This document shows, in pieces, positions 15,797-25,400 of a stretch of 35,978 nt of DNA. The notes below the pieces were generated by a model. That model searched no databases. It worked only from the letters and a program-made list of their open reading frames with translations, and had not been told where the DNA came from. This DNA is from Spirochaetaceae bacterium UBA6243 (GTDB lineage Bacteria > Spirochaetota > Spirochaetia > Treponematales > Rectinemataceae), in assembly GCA_002441395.1 (NCBI GenBank), contig DJVZ01000054.1, positions 2,295-38,272 on the forward strand. The letters are read 5' to 3'. The translations under genes were made by a program, and so were the position numbers. Numbering within the stretch: position 1 is the first letter of the stretch; every line of letters starts with the position of its first letter.

Positions 15797-16585
15797 ATGA
15801 GTGAGTCAGCAGGCAAGGCTCTGGATATTCTGTTTTACCTCGCGAACGTCGGAGAAGGGGTTTCTCTGGCAAGGCTTTCCAAAGAGACAGGCATGAATAA
15901 AGCGACAGCATTGCGCTATCTGAACGTACTCGAATCGAAAGGGGTGGTGGAGCGCTGTCTGTCCGGCTGGACGCTTGGCCTTTCGCTGTTTGAACTGGGC
16001 AGCAAGGTCCCGGTACGCCAGCTTGTGGCGGAAAAGGTCCGCCCGATTATCGAAAGGCTTGCGAGGGAATCAGGCGAATCCGTCAATCTTGCCTATCTTG
16101 CTGGTGAAACTGCGATCTATCTCGACCGTGCCGAAGCCAATCGCAGTCTTCGCATGCGCTCCATGCCGGGCGACAGGCTTCCGCTTTATTGCACCGGTGT
16201 AGGCAAGGCCATTCTCTCTCAGCTCAGCGAGGAGAGAATCCGTGCCATTCTTGGGCCCGGTCCTTTACCTAAGATAACTGAATCCACGTATACTGATCCC
16301 GATGAAATTATCTGCGAGGCCGGCCGTGCCCGCGAATCGGGATATGGTATCGACAGGGAAGAATTCGAAATAGGCCTCACGTGCTATGCGATGCCGCTCC
16401 GTCTTCCCGGCTCTGATTTTGTCGGTGCAATAAGCATTTCAGGCCCCACCGCCCGCATGAAAAATCCCGAGATCCGCGATCGTTTTCTTGCTTTGCTGGC
16501 GCAGGCAGTCCAGGATGCAACCGATGTTCTTTCCCCCTCTCATCATTTTGAGGATCCACCCAAAAAGCCAGAGGGCTGCGCATGA
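15797..16585 (+). CDS. IclR family transcriptional regulator
   Basis: A 262-residue protein with an N-terminal winged helix-turn-helix (residues about 5-62: GVSLARLSKETGMNKATALRYLNVLESKGVV) and an IclR-type effector domain (about 75-250) with the conserved GESVNLAYL, LPLYCTGVGKAILSQL and GYGIDREEFEIGLTCYAMPL stretches. IclR regulators bind small acids or sugars such as glyoxylate, 2-keto-3-deoxygluconate or protocatechuate, and usually repress. The effector cannot be read from sequence. GGAG precedes the ATG by nine bases. The gene stands alone between U32 and ssb, with no catabolic operon next to it, but its operator resembles KdgR boxes, which hints at a uronate or ketodeoxygluconate regulon elsewhere. 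Family assignment is firm, effector unknown. Confidence 0.92.
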   Translation: MSESAGKALDILFYLANVGEGVSLARLSKETGMNKATALRYLNVLESKGVVERCLSGWTLGLSLFELGSKVPVRQLVAEKVRPIIERLARESGESVNLAYLAGETAIYLDRAEANRSLRMRSMPGDRLPLYCTGVGKAILSQLSEERIRAILGPGPLPKITESTYTDPDEIICEAGRARESGYGIDREEFEIGLTCYAMPLRLPGSDFVGAISISGPTARMKNPEIRDRFLALLAQAVQDATDVLSPSHHFEDPPKKPEGCA

Positions 16586-16596
16586 TTTCAGCCCTC
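16562..16596 (-). terminator. Intrinsic terminator of ssb
   Basis: GAGGGCTG (16571-16578) and CAGCCCTC (16589-16596) form a perfect eight-base stem with a 10-base loop. Read on the minus strand it is followed within four bases by five T. It overlaps the stop codon of the convergent IclR gene. Confidence 0.6.
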
Positions 16597-16632
16597 GTGG
16601 CCCTGATGCATAGAGAGCAGCCGGCAGGTGAC

Positions 16633-17049
16633 TTAGAACACCGCCGCACTCGCTTCGCTGGGTTTTGAGGCCTCGACAAATGCGTCATCCGACTTTGAGC
16701 CGTCTTCGCGATTTGCTTTGTTCATAGGCTTGAATTCAATGTGTTCGGCAACGATTTTCACGCGCGCGTGCGCCTTCCCTTCGGGGTCCGTCCAGCGATC
16801 CTGCTTCAGCCTCCCAACCACCCTGACACCGCGCCCTTTTTTCAGATTCTGGGCGCACGCCGCGCCAAGCCTCGCCCACGCTTCAATATCAAAATATGAG
16901 ACTTCGTTTTCATATTTTTGATCCGCGACTTTGTAGCTGCGATTTGTGGCAAGCGTAAAATCGCAGACTTGATTCCCGGACGGCGTGGATCGAAAGTTTG
17001 GATCGCGTACCAGATTCCCCTCTACCAAAATGCTGTTCAAGTGATTCAT
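16633..17049 (-). CDS. ssb: Single-stranded DNA-binding protein
   Basis: A 138-residue OB-fold protein. It opens with MNHLNSILVEGNLVRDP and contains the SGNQVCDFTLATNRSYK strand, the YFDIEAWARLGAACAQNLKKG segment and VRVVGRLKQDRW, all typical of bacterial SSB, which coats single-stranded DNA as a tetramer during replication and repair. The linker is short (about 25 residues) and the C terminus reads SEASAAVF; the acidic DDDIPF-like tip that recruits partner proteins in most SSBs is missing. The start at 17049 is set by an excellent AAGGAGG four bases before it; an in-frame upstream start would add 32 unrelated residues. It diverges from purB and is not linked to rpsF or rpsR. Confidence 0.93.
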   Translation of the reverse strand: MNHLNSILVEGNLVRDPNFRSTPSGNQVCDFTLATNRSYKVADQKYENEVSYFDIEAWARLGAACAQNLKKGRGVRVVGRLKQDRWTDPEGKAHARVKIVAEHIEFKPMNKANREDGSKSDDAFVEASKPSEASAAVF

Positions 17050-17140
17050 ACGACCTCCTTGTGCATTCATTACGCGCTGATACCGCGGCCGCGTCTTCCA
17101 GCGCTTGCATGAATAATTCGCGCACGGCCCCCGTTTCTGA

Positions 17141-17169
17141 TTCAATTTTTGGACTATAAATGCTACTAT
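17141..17169 (+). promoter_or_regulatory. Predicted leaderless promoter of purB
   Basis: TTCAAT (17141-17146), 17 bases and an extended -10, TGC-TACTAT (17161-17169), then exactly six bases to ATG 17176. No Shine-Dalgarno site is present. Confidence 0.55.
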
Positions 17170-17175
17170 GTACGC

Positions 17176-18573
17176 ATGAATAGTTTCGATCAGTTTCAGT
17201 CACCTTTTTCCTGGCGCTATGGTTCCGAAGAAATGCGTAAGATATGGAGCGAGCGCAACAAACGGCGACTCTGGCGCCGGATATGGATATCGCTTGCAAA
17301 AGCTGAATCCCTGTATGGACTTGTGAATTCTGGGCAGATTGCCGAACTCGAGGCGCATGCCGAAGACATCGACTTCGAAAAGGCCCAGGAATTCGAAAAA
17401 TCGATCCGCCACGACCTCATGGCAGAGCTGCGCACCTATGCATCGCAGTGTCCCAGCGCGGGCGGCATACTCCATCTCGGTGCGACATCCATGGATATCG
17501 AAGACAATGCCGATGCCTTGAGGATCCGCGACAGCCTCCGCCTCCTCAAAAAGAGGCTCGCTGGCCTTCTCGACGTGCTGGCTGAAAAAATCGAACGTTT
17601 TGCGGCGACACCGGCGATGGCCTTCACTCACCTTCAGCCCGCGGAACCGACGACACTCGGCTACCGATTCGCTTTTTATGCCCAGGACCTCGCGGACACC
17701 TATGAGCGCCTCTCAGCGACAATCGACGCGGTCAAAGGCAAGGGCTTCAAGGGGGCGGTGGGTACTTCCGCATCGTATGCCGAGCTTCTGGGCATTGCGC
17801 AGCTGGAAGATTTTGAGCGTGTACTCTCTGAGGAGCTTGGACTGCCATTTTTTGAAGTTGCCACACAGACCTATCCCCGCGTTCAGGATTATCGGATATT
17901 GGTCCTTCTCGCCGAGCTCGCGGCAATCCTCCACAAGATGGCCTTCGATTTCCGCATTCTGCAGATGCCACTGCTCGGTGAGATCTCCGAACCCTTCGGC
18001 GCGCATCAGGTCGGGTCTTCCGCGATGCCTTTCAAGCGCAATCCGATAGAGTGCGAAAAAATCGACTCGCTCGCCCGGCTCGTCGCCTCCTATCCTGGCG
18101 TGGCCTGGGATGATGCGGCGCTGTCGGGTCTCGAACGCACGCTCGATGATTCGGCCAACAGACGAGTCATTCTGCCCGAGGCGTTCCTTGCGGCTGACGA
18201 ATTGTTGGCCACGATGCGTCGGATTGTGGAAGGCCAGGTGATCGATGAAGAGGCAATTCAGCGCACAGTGGAAAGCTATGCGCCCTTTGCCGCGACAGAG
18301 CGCGTGCTCATGGCGCTTGGCAAGCTTGGCACGGACCGCCAGGAAGCGCATGAGCGATTGCGTGACCATGCGATGCTTGCCTGGAGTGCAGTGCGCGGTG
18401 GAAAACCCAATCCGCTCAAAACATTGCTTCAGTCTGATGAATTTTTCGCCTCTCGCCTCTCTTCTGATGCTATCGAAATGCTCTTTGATGTCGATACTTA
18501 TATAGGGGCAGCCGAACAGCGGGCACGGGCGACAGCGGCACGAATCCTCAGGCTCGCGTTGGATGAACCTTGA
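17176..18573 (+). CDS. purB: Adenylosuccinate lyase
   Basis: A 465-residue member of the fumarase/aspartase superfamily. PurB cleaves fumarate from SAICAR and from adenylosuccinate in purine synthesis. The superfamily signature GSSAMPFKRNP is present near residue 280, and upstream lie HLGATSMDIEDNAD and THLQPAEPTTLGYR, the other two parts of the active site shared between subunits. Length is normal. ATG 17176 (MNSFDQF) is preferred over an in-frame ATG at 17149 because the predicted promoter lies between them, with its -10 six bases before 17176; the extra nine residues would be untranscribed. The gene is divergent from ssb, and a promoter for exbB appears to start inside its last codons. Confidence 0.95.
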   Translation: MNSFDQFQSPFSWRYGSEEMRKIWSERNKRRLWRRIWISLAKAESLYGLVNSGQIAELEAHAEDIDFEKAQEFEKSIRHDLMAELRTYASQCPSAGGILHLGATSMDIEDNADALRIRDSLRLLKKRLAGLLDVLAEKIERFAATPAMAFTHLQPAEPTTLGYRFAFYAQDLADTYERLSATIDAVKGKGFKGAVGTSASYAELLGIAQLEDFERVLSEELGLPFFEVATQTYPRVQDYRILVLLAELAAILHKMAFDFRILQMPLLGEISEPFGAHQVGSSAMPFKRNPIECEKIDSLARLVASYPGVAWDDAALSGLERTLDDSANRRVILPEAFLAADELLATMRRIVEGQVIDEEAIQRTVESYAPFAATERVLMALGKLGTDRQEAHERLRDHAMLAWSAVRGGKPNPLKTLLQSDEFFASRLSSDAIEMLFDVDTYIGAAEQRARATAARILRLALDEP

Positions 18574-18588
18574 ATTGAGCGATATACT
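18559..18588 (+). promoter_or_regulatory. Predicted promoter of the exbB-exbD-tonB operon
   Basis: TTGGAT (18559-18564), 18 bases and TATACT (18583-18588), overlapping the end of purB. The exbB start codon is 35 bases further on. Confidence 0.4.
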
Positions 18589-18622
18589 TTTTAGGTGCTG
18601 ATACTTATTCCAAGGAGTGGAC

Positions 18623-19276
18623 ATGTTAGATTTCATCAGCAAAGGCGGACCGATCCTCTGGGTTATTATGGCGCTTTCAGTGGTAGCGCTCGCAATCATC
18701 ATCGAACGCTTGCTTTACTTGCGTCGCATCTCGATCGATGAGGAAAAGCTTTTTCTCCGTATAAAAACGAGTCTGATGGAGGGTCATTATTCCGAAGCTC
18801 TCGCAATATGCGACCAGAATGTGTCGCCATTTTCGACGTTGCTCAAAGTGGGCATCGAAAACAGAAATCAGCCGGAATACCTGCAGCGCGAACTTTTGAA
18901 AGACGCCGCGGCGATGGAGTCTGTGAATCTTGAGCGGGGAATGACGACATTAGGTACCATATCCAATATTTCCACGCTGCTTGGTCTGTTGGGCACCGTC
19001 ACCGGCACCATGAAGGCATTCGGCGTGCTTGGTAAATTCGGCGCAGTGAGCGATCCAGCCGCGCTGGCGAGCGGCGTCGCGGAAGCTCTCATTACGACCG
19101 TAGGCGGCCTTGTCGTCGCAATTCCGGTCATTATGTTTTACAATTATTTTGCTTCAAGGATAAACCTCATTCTTACTCGTCTCGAAACGCAGGTGAATGG
19201 CCTCGTGAATCTCGTCTCCAGCTACAGCGACAAAGAAAACGGCAAAAATGAGGAAAAGCCCTCGAAGGAGATATAA
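18623..19276 (+). CDS. exbB: ExbB/TolQ/MotA-family proton channel
   Basis: A 217-residue inner-membrane protein of the ExbB/TolQ family. The N-terminal span (GGPILWVIMALSVVALAIIIERLLYL) and the paired later spans around residues 110-135 and 150-175 are clear. The family's TLGTISNISTLLGLLGTVTGTMKAF and GVAEALITTVGGLVVAIPVIMFYNYF segments are intact, including the Thr residues that line the ion path. With ExbD it forms the proton-driven motor that powers TonB. ATG 18623 follows AAGGAG by five bases, which decides it over the overlapping in-frame GTG at 18617. The stop overlaps the exbD start by one base. Confidence 0.93.
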   Translation: MLDFISKGGPILWVIMALSVVALAIIIERLLYLRRISIDEEKLFLRIKTSLMEGHYSEALAICDQNVSPFSTLLKVGIENRNQPEYLQRELLKDAAAMESVNLERGMTTLGTISNISTLLGLLGTVTGTMKAFGVLGKFGAVSDPAALASGVAEALITTVGGLVVAIPVIMFYNYFASRINLILTRLETQVNGLVNLVSSYSDKENGKNEEKPSKEI

Positions 19277-19692
19277 TGATCCGCGATCGAAAGCTTTCGC
19301 CAAAGATAAATTTCGATCTGACGCCGCTGATCGATATTGTACTCCAGCTGGTGATTTTCTTCATGATCACTACGACCTTCAAAACTTCGCCTGGCATTAT
19401 ATTGCAACTGCCCGCTTCCCAAACAGCGCAATCCGTCGCTACGCCCGAACTGAGAGTGGTCGTCGTATCCTCGAACGAGATATATGTTGACAAGACAAAA
19501 ACCAACCTTGCCGGACTTGAACCGATTCTGCGCAAACGTGTAAGCGGCTCCGATGCCAAACAGATCCGGGCAGTGCTTGAGGGACGCTCCAGTGCCGAAT
19601 ATCAGCTGATCATCTCAGTGCTCGATGCATTGCGGTTGAATGGCATCGAGAACGTCGGACTCATCACGCGAAAAGACAAGGTGGTGCAATGA
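19276..19692 (+). CDS. exbD: ExbD/TolR-family biopolymer transport protein
   Basis: A 138-residue protein with one N-terminal membrane span preceded by the short basic cytoplasmic tail typical of ExbD. The motif NFDLTPLIDIVLQLVIFFMITTTF carries the conserved membrane Asp that binds the proton (Asp20), and the rest is a small periplasmic domain. It forms the stator-rotor complex with ExbB. Its start overlaps the exbB stop (TAATG) and its stop overlaps the tonB start (ATGA), so the three proteins are translationally coupled and surely one operon. Confidence 0.93.
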   Translation: MIRDRKLSPKINFDLTPLIDIVLQLVIFFMITTTFKTSPGIILQLPASQTAQSVATPELRVVVVSSNEIYVDKTKTNLAGLEPILRKRVSGSDAKQIRAVLEGRSSAEYQLIISVLDALRLNGIENVGLITRKDKVVQ

Positions 19693-20702
19693 CCGAAGCT
19701 CACACCTACGCCGAGCGGGAACAGCGAAAACGAACCATTATCTCTTACGCTATTGCGCTTGGATTGTATGCGCTGCTGTTCGGTGCAGGTTTCTTGTTTG
19801 ACCTGTTTCATCCCCAGAACCTGGATTTCAGCAATAAGACTCTGATTGTCAATATTCAGGGGCCGGTCCTCAATGATGTAGGTAAAGGCTCGCCGGTAGA
19901 AAAGAAAGAGGAAGCGGTTGTCGCTGAAAAACCTGCTCCGCCCCCGCCTCCTGCGCCAAAACAGCAGACGCCGGTCGCCGCTCAGCCGGCGCCGGTCACT
20001 CCTGCGCCCGCACCGGAGGCGGAACCGACGCCTGCCCCTGTCGTTCCCGCAGTGCAGGAGCCGGTGACGCCGTGGACCCCGGGTGAACGCGGCCCAGGCT
20101 CACGCATAAGCTCGAGTGAATCATCGGTACTGTCGCCCGGCGAAGGACAAGTCCCCTGGGGCACGGGCGAAGCCGTGCGCATTACGAAAGCGGAGAAAGG
20201 AAATACTGTTGAAACGACACTCGGCGGCTCTTCTGAGACTGTCGGCCAGAGCCTCTATGTGCCTATTTATTTGAACATGCCCTTGCCGTCTGTCGTGCCG
20301 GCTGGACTCTTCAATGCCATACCCAACGAGATTATTCCGCCCAGTACACTGATCGCGTCCGCCGAATCCCGCAAGCGCGCTTTCCTGAATTATTATACGA
20401 AAAGCGGCAACGAATACCGACTTACAAATGCCGTTCCTCTCGAGGTACGGGAAAAGCTCTGGGGCATGCTTGAAGATGCGGGCTATAACGCGGAACAAGC
20501 CGACTATAAAACTGGCCGCACACTGAATCCTGTCGTCATAGGATTTTCGGTTACCAAGGACCGTCAGTTGAGGGGGGTAGAGCTCCTGCAGTCTTCTGGA
20601 GATTCCGATATCGACGCATCTGTGCTTTATGGCTTTAAGCGGGCTTCATTCTGGAACAAGAGCGGAGAGACCATTCAGGGCCGCTTCGTGTATCGATTCT
20701 GA
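19689..20702 (+). CDS. tonB: TonB-like energy transducer
   Basis: A 337-residue protein with one N-terminal membrane segment (about residues 17-38), a long proline-rich periplasmic spacer (about 80-130, many PAP and PVTP repeats) and a C-terminal region ending in GVELLQSSGDSDIDASVLYGFKRASFWNKS, which follows the TonB C-terminal pattern (xVxVxxSSG-hydrophobic-A). It should span the periplasm and energise outer-membrane receptors with ExbB-ExbD. It is longer than E. coli TonB (239 residues), with an extra globular portion between spacer and C-terminal domain. TolA is an alternative but no tolB or pal is adjacent. No TonB-dependent receptor lies in the window. It ends four bases from the convergent HD-GYP gene. 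Confidence 0.82.
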   Translation: MTEAHTYAEREQRKRTIISYAIALGLYALLFGAGFLFDLFHPQNLDFSNKTLIVNIQGPVLNDVGKGSPVEKKEEAVVAEKPAPPPPPAPKQQTPVAAQPAPVTPAPAPEAEPTPAPVVPAVQEPVTPWTPGERGPGSRISSSESSVLSPGEGQVPWGTGEAVRITKAEKGNTVETTLGGSSETVGQSLYVPIYLNMPLPSVVPAGLFNAIPNEIIPPSTLIASAESRKRAFLNYYTKSGNEYRLTNAVPLEVREKLWGMLEDAGYNAEQADYKTGRTLNPVVIGFSVTKDRQLRGVELLQSSGDSDIDASVLYGFKRASFWNKSGETIQGRFVYRF

Positions 20703-20706
20703 CGTC

Positions 20707-21813
20707 CTATGGTTTGTCTTTTTTCTTCCTGACTTCTTCCCTGAACTTTTCCAGATACGCTTTGTCCAAGTCGGCAGCAAAAAAAACATCGACTACATCG
20801 GGCGCGAACTGTATGCCGCGCATCAGATGGATCTCCTGAAGCACCTCGTCGAAACTGAGGGCCCTGCGATACGGACGCGAAGTCGCCATTGCGTCGAGTG
20901 TGTCCGCGAGCGAAATAATCCTCGCAAGGTGATCGATTCTCTCACCTTCAACACCATCAGGGTAGCCCTTGCCATCCCAGCGCTCATGATGATGTCGGAC
21001 CGCGGCCGCCGCTTTCTCGAAGAATTCTACTGTGGAGAGGATTTGCGCGCCGATGATGGGATGCATACGAATGATCTGACGTTCTCGTTCGTTGAGAGGT
21101 CCTTCCTTATTCAAGATGCTGTCGGGGATACCGATTTTCCCAATATCGTGCAGCAGCGCCGCGTACTCAAGCTGCTCAATTTCTTCATCGGCAAGAGACA
21201 TGGCTTTTCCAATTCGCGAACTCAGCCATCGGACACGCTCACAATGTCCTTGTGTATAGCGATCCTTGGCCTCGATAGTCTCGGCAAGCGCGTAGGCGGT
21301 TTGCAAGTTCATTTTTTTCAGTTTGCCGTACACATCGCCAAGTTCTTGATAACTCGATTCGACCCTTTTTTCGAGTTCGAGGCGCTGCTGTTCACGTTTT
21401 CGCTCTTCTTCTGCTTTCATCTCCATGATTTCGCGATACGAAAATGCTTTCTCAAGCGTCTCTCGTATCTTTTCAAGAGAACTCGGCTTGACCAGATAAT
21501 CGAAAGCGCCGGCTTTCATCGCAGCGAGGCCAGTTTCGAGATCGCCAAAGGCAGTGAGCATTATTACGGGCACACTGGGGATAATGGTCCTTATTTTGGG
21601 CAGCACGACCAATCCTGACATGACCGGCATGCGAATATCGAGCAAGATGGCGTCAGGGCTGACATCGCCGCTCTCTATGAGATCGAGCGCTTCCCGGCCG
21701 TTCTTTGCTATAGCATAATCATAGTCCATTTTTTGTATGCTTAAGGAAAGTACTTTTTGCATCGGTGCATTGTCTTCGACGACAAGCACCATACGTTTTT
21801 GATCAGTATTCAT
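20707..21813 (-). CDS. Response regulator with HD-GYP output domain
   Basis: A 368-residue cytoplasmic protein. Residues 8-120 are a receiver domain with the acidic pair VVEDN, the phospho-accepting Asp59 in LLDIRMP, the LTAFG switch Thr and the Lys of YLVKPSS. A charged coiled coil (about 125-165) leads into an HD-GYP domain (about 170-350) with LLHDIGKIGIPD, HHHERWDGKGYPDG and the LADTLDAMATSRPYR helix. HD-GYP domains hydrolyse cyclic di-GMP, so phosphorylation probably controls c-di-GMP level. ATG 21813 is preceded by GAGGA with suitable spacing. The gene follows an ICMT-like gene by 23 bases on the same strand and likely shares its transcript. The histidine kinase reading in the opposite direction at 22493 is the obvious candidate partner. 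Confidence 0.93.
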   Translation of the reverse strand: MNTDQKRMVLVVEDNAPMQKVLSLSIQKMDYDYAIAKNGREALDLIESGDVSPDAILLDIRMPVMSGLVVLPKIRTIIPSVPVIMLTAFGDLETGLAAMKAGAFDYLVKPSSLEKIRETLEKAFSYREIMEMKAEEERKREQQRLELEKRVESSYQELGDVYGKLKKMNLQTAYALAETIEAKDRYTQGHCERVRWLSSRIGKAMSLADEEIEQLEYAALLHDIGKIGIPDSILNKEGPLNERERQIIRMHPIIGAQILSTVEFFEKAAAAVRHHHERWDGKGYPDGVEGERIDHLARIISLADTLDAMATSRPYRRALSFDEVLQEIHLMRGIQFAPDVVDVFFAADLDKAYLEKFREEVRKKKDKP

Positions 21814-21836
21814 CAAATCCTCATGCGCAACAGAGT

Positions 21837-22424
21837 TTATCGGTGCTGTTTCCTGAAGTGAGGTACAAGAAAGGGCACCTTTTCTGCATATTCGCGATAA
21901 TCCACGAACTGTATGGGAAAAGTATACTGATCTTGTAATAAAATGAGAAGCAGGTTAAGAACATTTGCGATGAAAAAACTGATCAAAACAAGGGAATTGT
22001 TCGCCCACATTGCAAGACTGATTGAGAACAGCAAAAAACACCAAAACCCCGGATGCCTGCACTTGCCGTAACTTCCCCGCGCGTAGGCATGGCCTCTCGG
22101 CACTTTGGATTTTTTTGCGCCAAGTGGAATTTCCAAAAAGACAGTCCAGACCAGGAAGCCACCCCCCGTGAGAGCAAGCACAAGACAGACGGTGCGCATA
22201 TATTCTGGCAACTTCATGTTCTGTTCGCTGTGGAGAAGCGCAGAACACATGCCGAGCACAATGAGGACATAGCCCGGAACTTGCAGGGCCGTATGCCCCG
22301 GCAAAGGCGGTACATGATGTTCCGGCTTGTTTTTCCCCTGATTTTTCTGTGAGAAGCGTACATAGCGCCACTCTGCGAGCATGAGTAGCACAAAACCGAA
22401 GAAAATAGAGATAATGGATACCAT
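21837..22424 (-). CDS. Isoprenylcysteine-methyltransferase-like membrane protein
   Basis: A 195-residue integral membrane protein with about five hydrophobic segments. Near residue 120 it has YGKCRHPGFWCFLLF, matching the RHP-aromatic motif of the isoprenylcysteine carboxyl methyltransferase (ICMT)/phospholipid methyltransferase group. The C terminus reads LQDQYTFPIQFVDYREYAEKVPFLVP, close to the family's ExxL-FG-Y-Y-VP ending, although the usual Glu is replaced by Gln-Asp. Bacterial members methylate lipids or unknown small molecules using S-adenosylmethionine; the substrate here is unknown. The start is uncertain: 22424 is chosen because a -10-like TAGTAT stands just before it and hydrophobic sequence starts at once, but an ATG at 22475 is in frame. 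Neither has a Shine-Dalgarno site. Confidence 0.7.
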   Translation of the reverse strand: MVSIISIFFGFVLLMLAEWRYVRFSQKNQGKNKPEHHVPPLPGHTALQVPGYVLIVLGMCSALLHSEQNMKLPEYMRTVCLVLALTGGGFLVWTVFLEIPLGAKKSKVPRGHAYARGSYGKCRHPGFWCFLLFSISLAMWANNSLVLISFFIANVLNLLLILLQDQYTFPIQFVDYREYAEKVPFLVPHFRKQHR

Positions 22425-22492
22425 TCTGTATACTACTATGCTATAGTATTCACGAATTTTCCAGATATCGTGCATTAAATGGGAGCAGTCCG

Positions 22493-25400
22493 ATGATATT
22501 GGATGTTTCGTCGCTCATTCCCGCGTTGTCGTTTTGCATCTACATACCCTTTATCATTTTTGGCCTGGCTAACAAGAAGGAGCGGGTAAACTTCTCCTTC
22601 CTCCAATACATGGGGTTGATGGCGCTTTGGAGCTTTGGCTCTTTTATGATGCATGCCAATACGGGGCTTTTTACTCCGCTTGTGTGGAACAGGGTCATGC
22701 TTGTAGGGATGCTTGGCGGCCCCATTACCATCTTTGCGACACTTATCTATTTTTCGAAGACCGAGAAACACAGATACCGGATTTTTCTGTATTTCGGATA
22801 CATAATCTATATCTTCTCATTATACCTGAATTTTTCTGGTTTAATCGTTACCGATGCCGGATTTGTAGACAATGCGTTCTATTATACGCTAGGGTCGGGC
22901 GCGATCGTTGCGTATTCGCTTTCCTATTTTTATCTCATCCTTGCGATCCTGCTTGTCCTTTGGGAGCTTAGAACCAGTAAGGACAAATTTTTAAAGCGCT
23001 CTCTGCGGCTTGTGGTGGCAGGGGTTGTGATCATGCTGTTAGGCATCGCCTCCAACCTCTATACCCCTCTTGGACGATACCCCATTGACTTATTGGCCGC
23101 GACAATAAATGCGGTGATAATTTTCTTCAGCGTTTATAAATATAGGATTGTACATTATTCGGCTGTGGTGCTCAATATTTTTCTTACAATCCTGGTTGTC
23201 ATTTTTTCAAGCCTCATCTATATGTTTTTCTTTGTGCTGGTATTTAAGCTCGAGCGGCTGATTCCATTCTCTGAACTGACTTTAATGTCAGTATGTTTGG
23301 GTATTGTCTCCTCCTTGTTTCTTGCGCCATTGCGGACCGCCACCCAAGCGCTGCTCGAAAGACTATATGGCGGAAAAAGCTTTTTGTATTATCAGGAATT
23401 GCGTAAATTTTCCGCTGATCTTACTTCTATCGTAAGCCTTGAGGATCTTGCAAAACTGACTGTCGACAATGTCATGTCGACATTCAAGCTTGACTGGGCT
23501 TTTGTGCTTATAAATGACTATAACGCAAGACATTTCCGAATCATCGCCGCCAAAGGGCTCGATTTTGCAGGTGAAGGAGAGCAGGGCCCGAAAGAGCATG
23601 TCATTGTTCCGAGAACAGATCAATTTATCCAGTCATACCAAATGCGCACGATTCAGCAGAGCCAGACTTCTGCCCAGCGAAGCATTTCAATCAGACTTAC
23701 CAAGGGCGAAGAGCATGAAATGGTTGCCGCGAGCCTTGTGCTTCCGTTGAAATTCAAGGAAAGGCTCAATGGGTTTATTGTTCTTGGCCCCCGGATTGAG
23801 AAGGACTATTACAACCAGTATGACCTTGAAATATTGCAATTCCTTACGGATCAGGCTTCTGTGGCTGTGGAGAACGCAATCAGTTTCGAACGGTTGCGTC
23901 AACAGCAGAAACGCCTTCAGGAAACGAATGAAGAGCTCGCGCTGAGCAGAAATAAGCTTGAAGCGTTTTTCGATGGAATTGCGACACCGATTTCGATTCA
24001 GGACATCAATTACAATATCGTTACGGCGAACTACGCGGCCCAGCGATATTTTGAGAAACCGCAGGAAGAACTTGTCGGCTCAAAGTGCTACAAAGCATAT
24101 TTTAACCGTGACCGCCCGTGTGTCGAATGTCTTGCTCAGGATTGTCTTCATACCAAACTTCCATTCAGTTCCGAGAAGCAGGATGATCGTACTCAGCTTA
24201 CATTTTCACTTAATTTTTATTCGATTCCTACACCGCAGGGCTCTATAGGTTCATTTATAGAATTCTTCCAGGACATCACAAAACAGAAAACCCTGCAGGA
24301 AGAGCTCATTCAATCAGAGAAGCTGGCAGGAATCGGGACTCTGGTTTCAGGAATAGCGCACGAAATCAACAACCCGCTTGGCGGAATCTTGGGAACCGCC
24401 GACCTGATGCTTCCCGAAACACCTGAAGGCAGTCCGCTTCGTGAATACACATCGGATATTATTCGCTATGCCCAAAGCGCCGCGGATGTTATCAAAGATC
24501 TCATGATCTATTCAAGAAAAACACGAACCAGCGCTGAGATGCTCAGTATTGTCAATATTCTTGAGAATTCTTTAAAGATGGCCATGCGCGGCATTGATTT
24601 CGGGACAATTGTGGTGCGGAAATCATATGATCCCGTTCATGAAATTCTTGCAAATCCGACCGAACTTCAGCAAGTGTTTCTGAATCTTATTGTGAATGCC
24701 GTGCAGGCCATGAACAGCGATGGCATTCTCACGCTTTCCTGCAGGCAGGAAGATGATGACGTCGCGGTGACGGTTCAGGATACCGGAATGGGCATCGAAA
24801 AAGAGAATCTCGACAAAATATTCAATCCGTTTTTTACCACCAAGGAAACTGGTGCGGGTACCGGCCTGGGCCTGAGCATTGCGCATCATATTGTGACCAA
24901 ATATGGCGGGCGCATCCTGCTCGATAGCCAGGAAGGGAAAGGGACGACTTTTACTGTCATTCTTCCAGCTGCTGACCAAGACAAAGATAGAGTTCATCTT
25001 GTTCATGCCAGAGAACTCCGTCAATTCGAAGACAGCTTCTATCTGCAACGCAAAGTATTGGTGGGAGAAAAAGGTTATAAGGAAGAGACAATACGCCGTA
25101 AATCAGATGAAGTCGCCTATCATATTCTTGCGTACAAAGGACTTCAGCCCATCGGTACTGTGACTTTACATTTGAGCGAAGAAGAAGGGCATGTGCCAAT
25201 CGAAGAAAATTTCAGTATTGCACGATATCTTGATGGGAGCCTCTATGCGGAAATCGACAGACTTGCCGTATCAAAAGAGGAGCGAGGCAGTCTTATTCCC
25301 TTCAGTATCATGGCGCTTGCCTATCTCTATGCGCGGGGGAGAGGAGCCAAGAGAATTTTCCTCGATGTGTTTGCCGACGAAATGAAGCTCATCAAGATGT

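Noticed and set aside
17713..18702. 329-codon open frame on the minus strand
   Set aside because: Antisense to purB and the start of exbB, both firmly identified; no family likeness.
20629..21618. 329-codon open frame on the plus strand
   Set aside because: Antisense to the response regulator, which has complete receiver and HD-GYP motifs.
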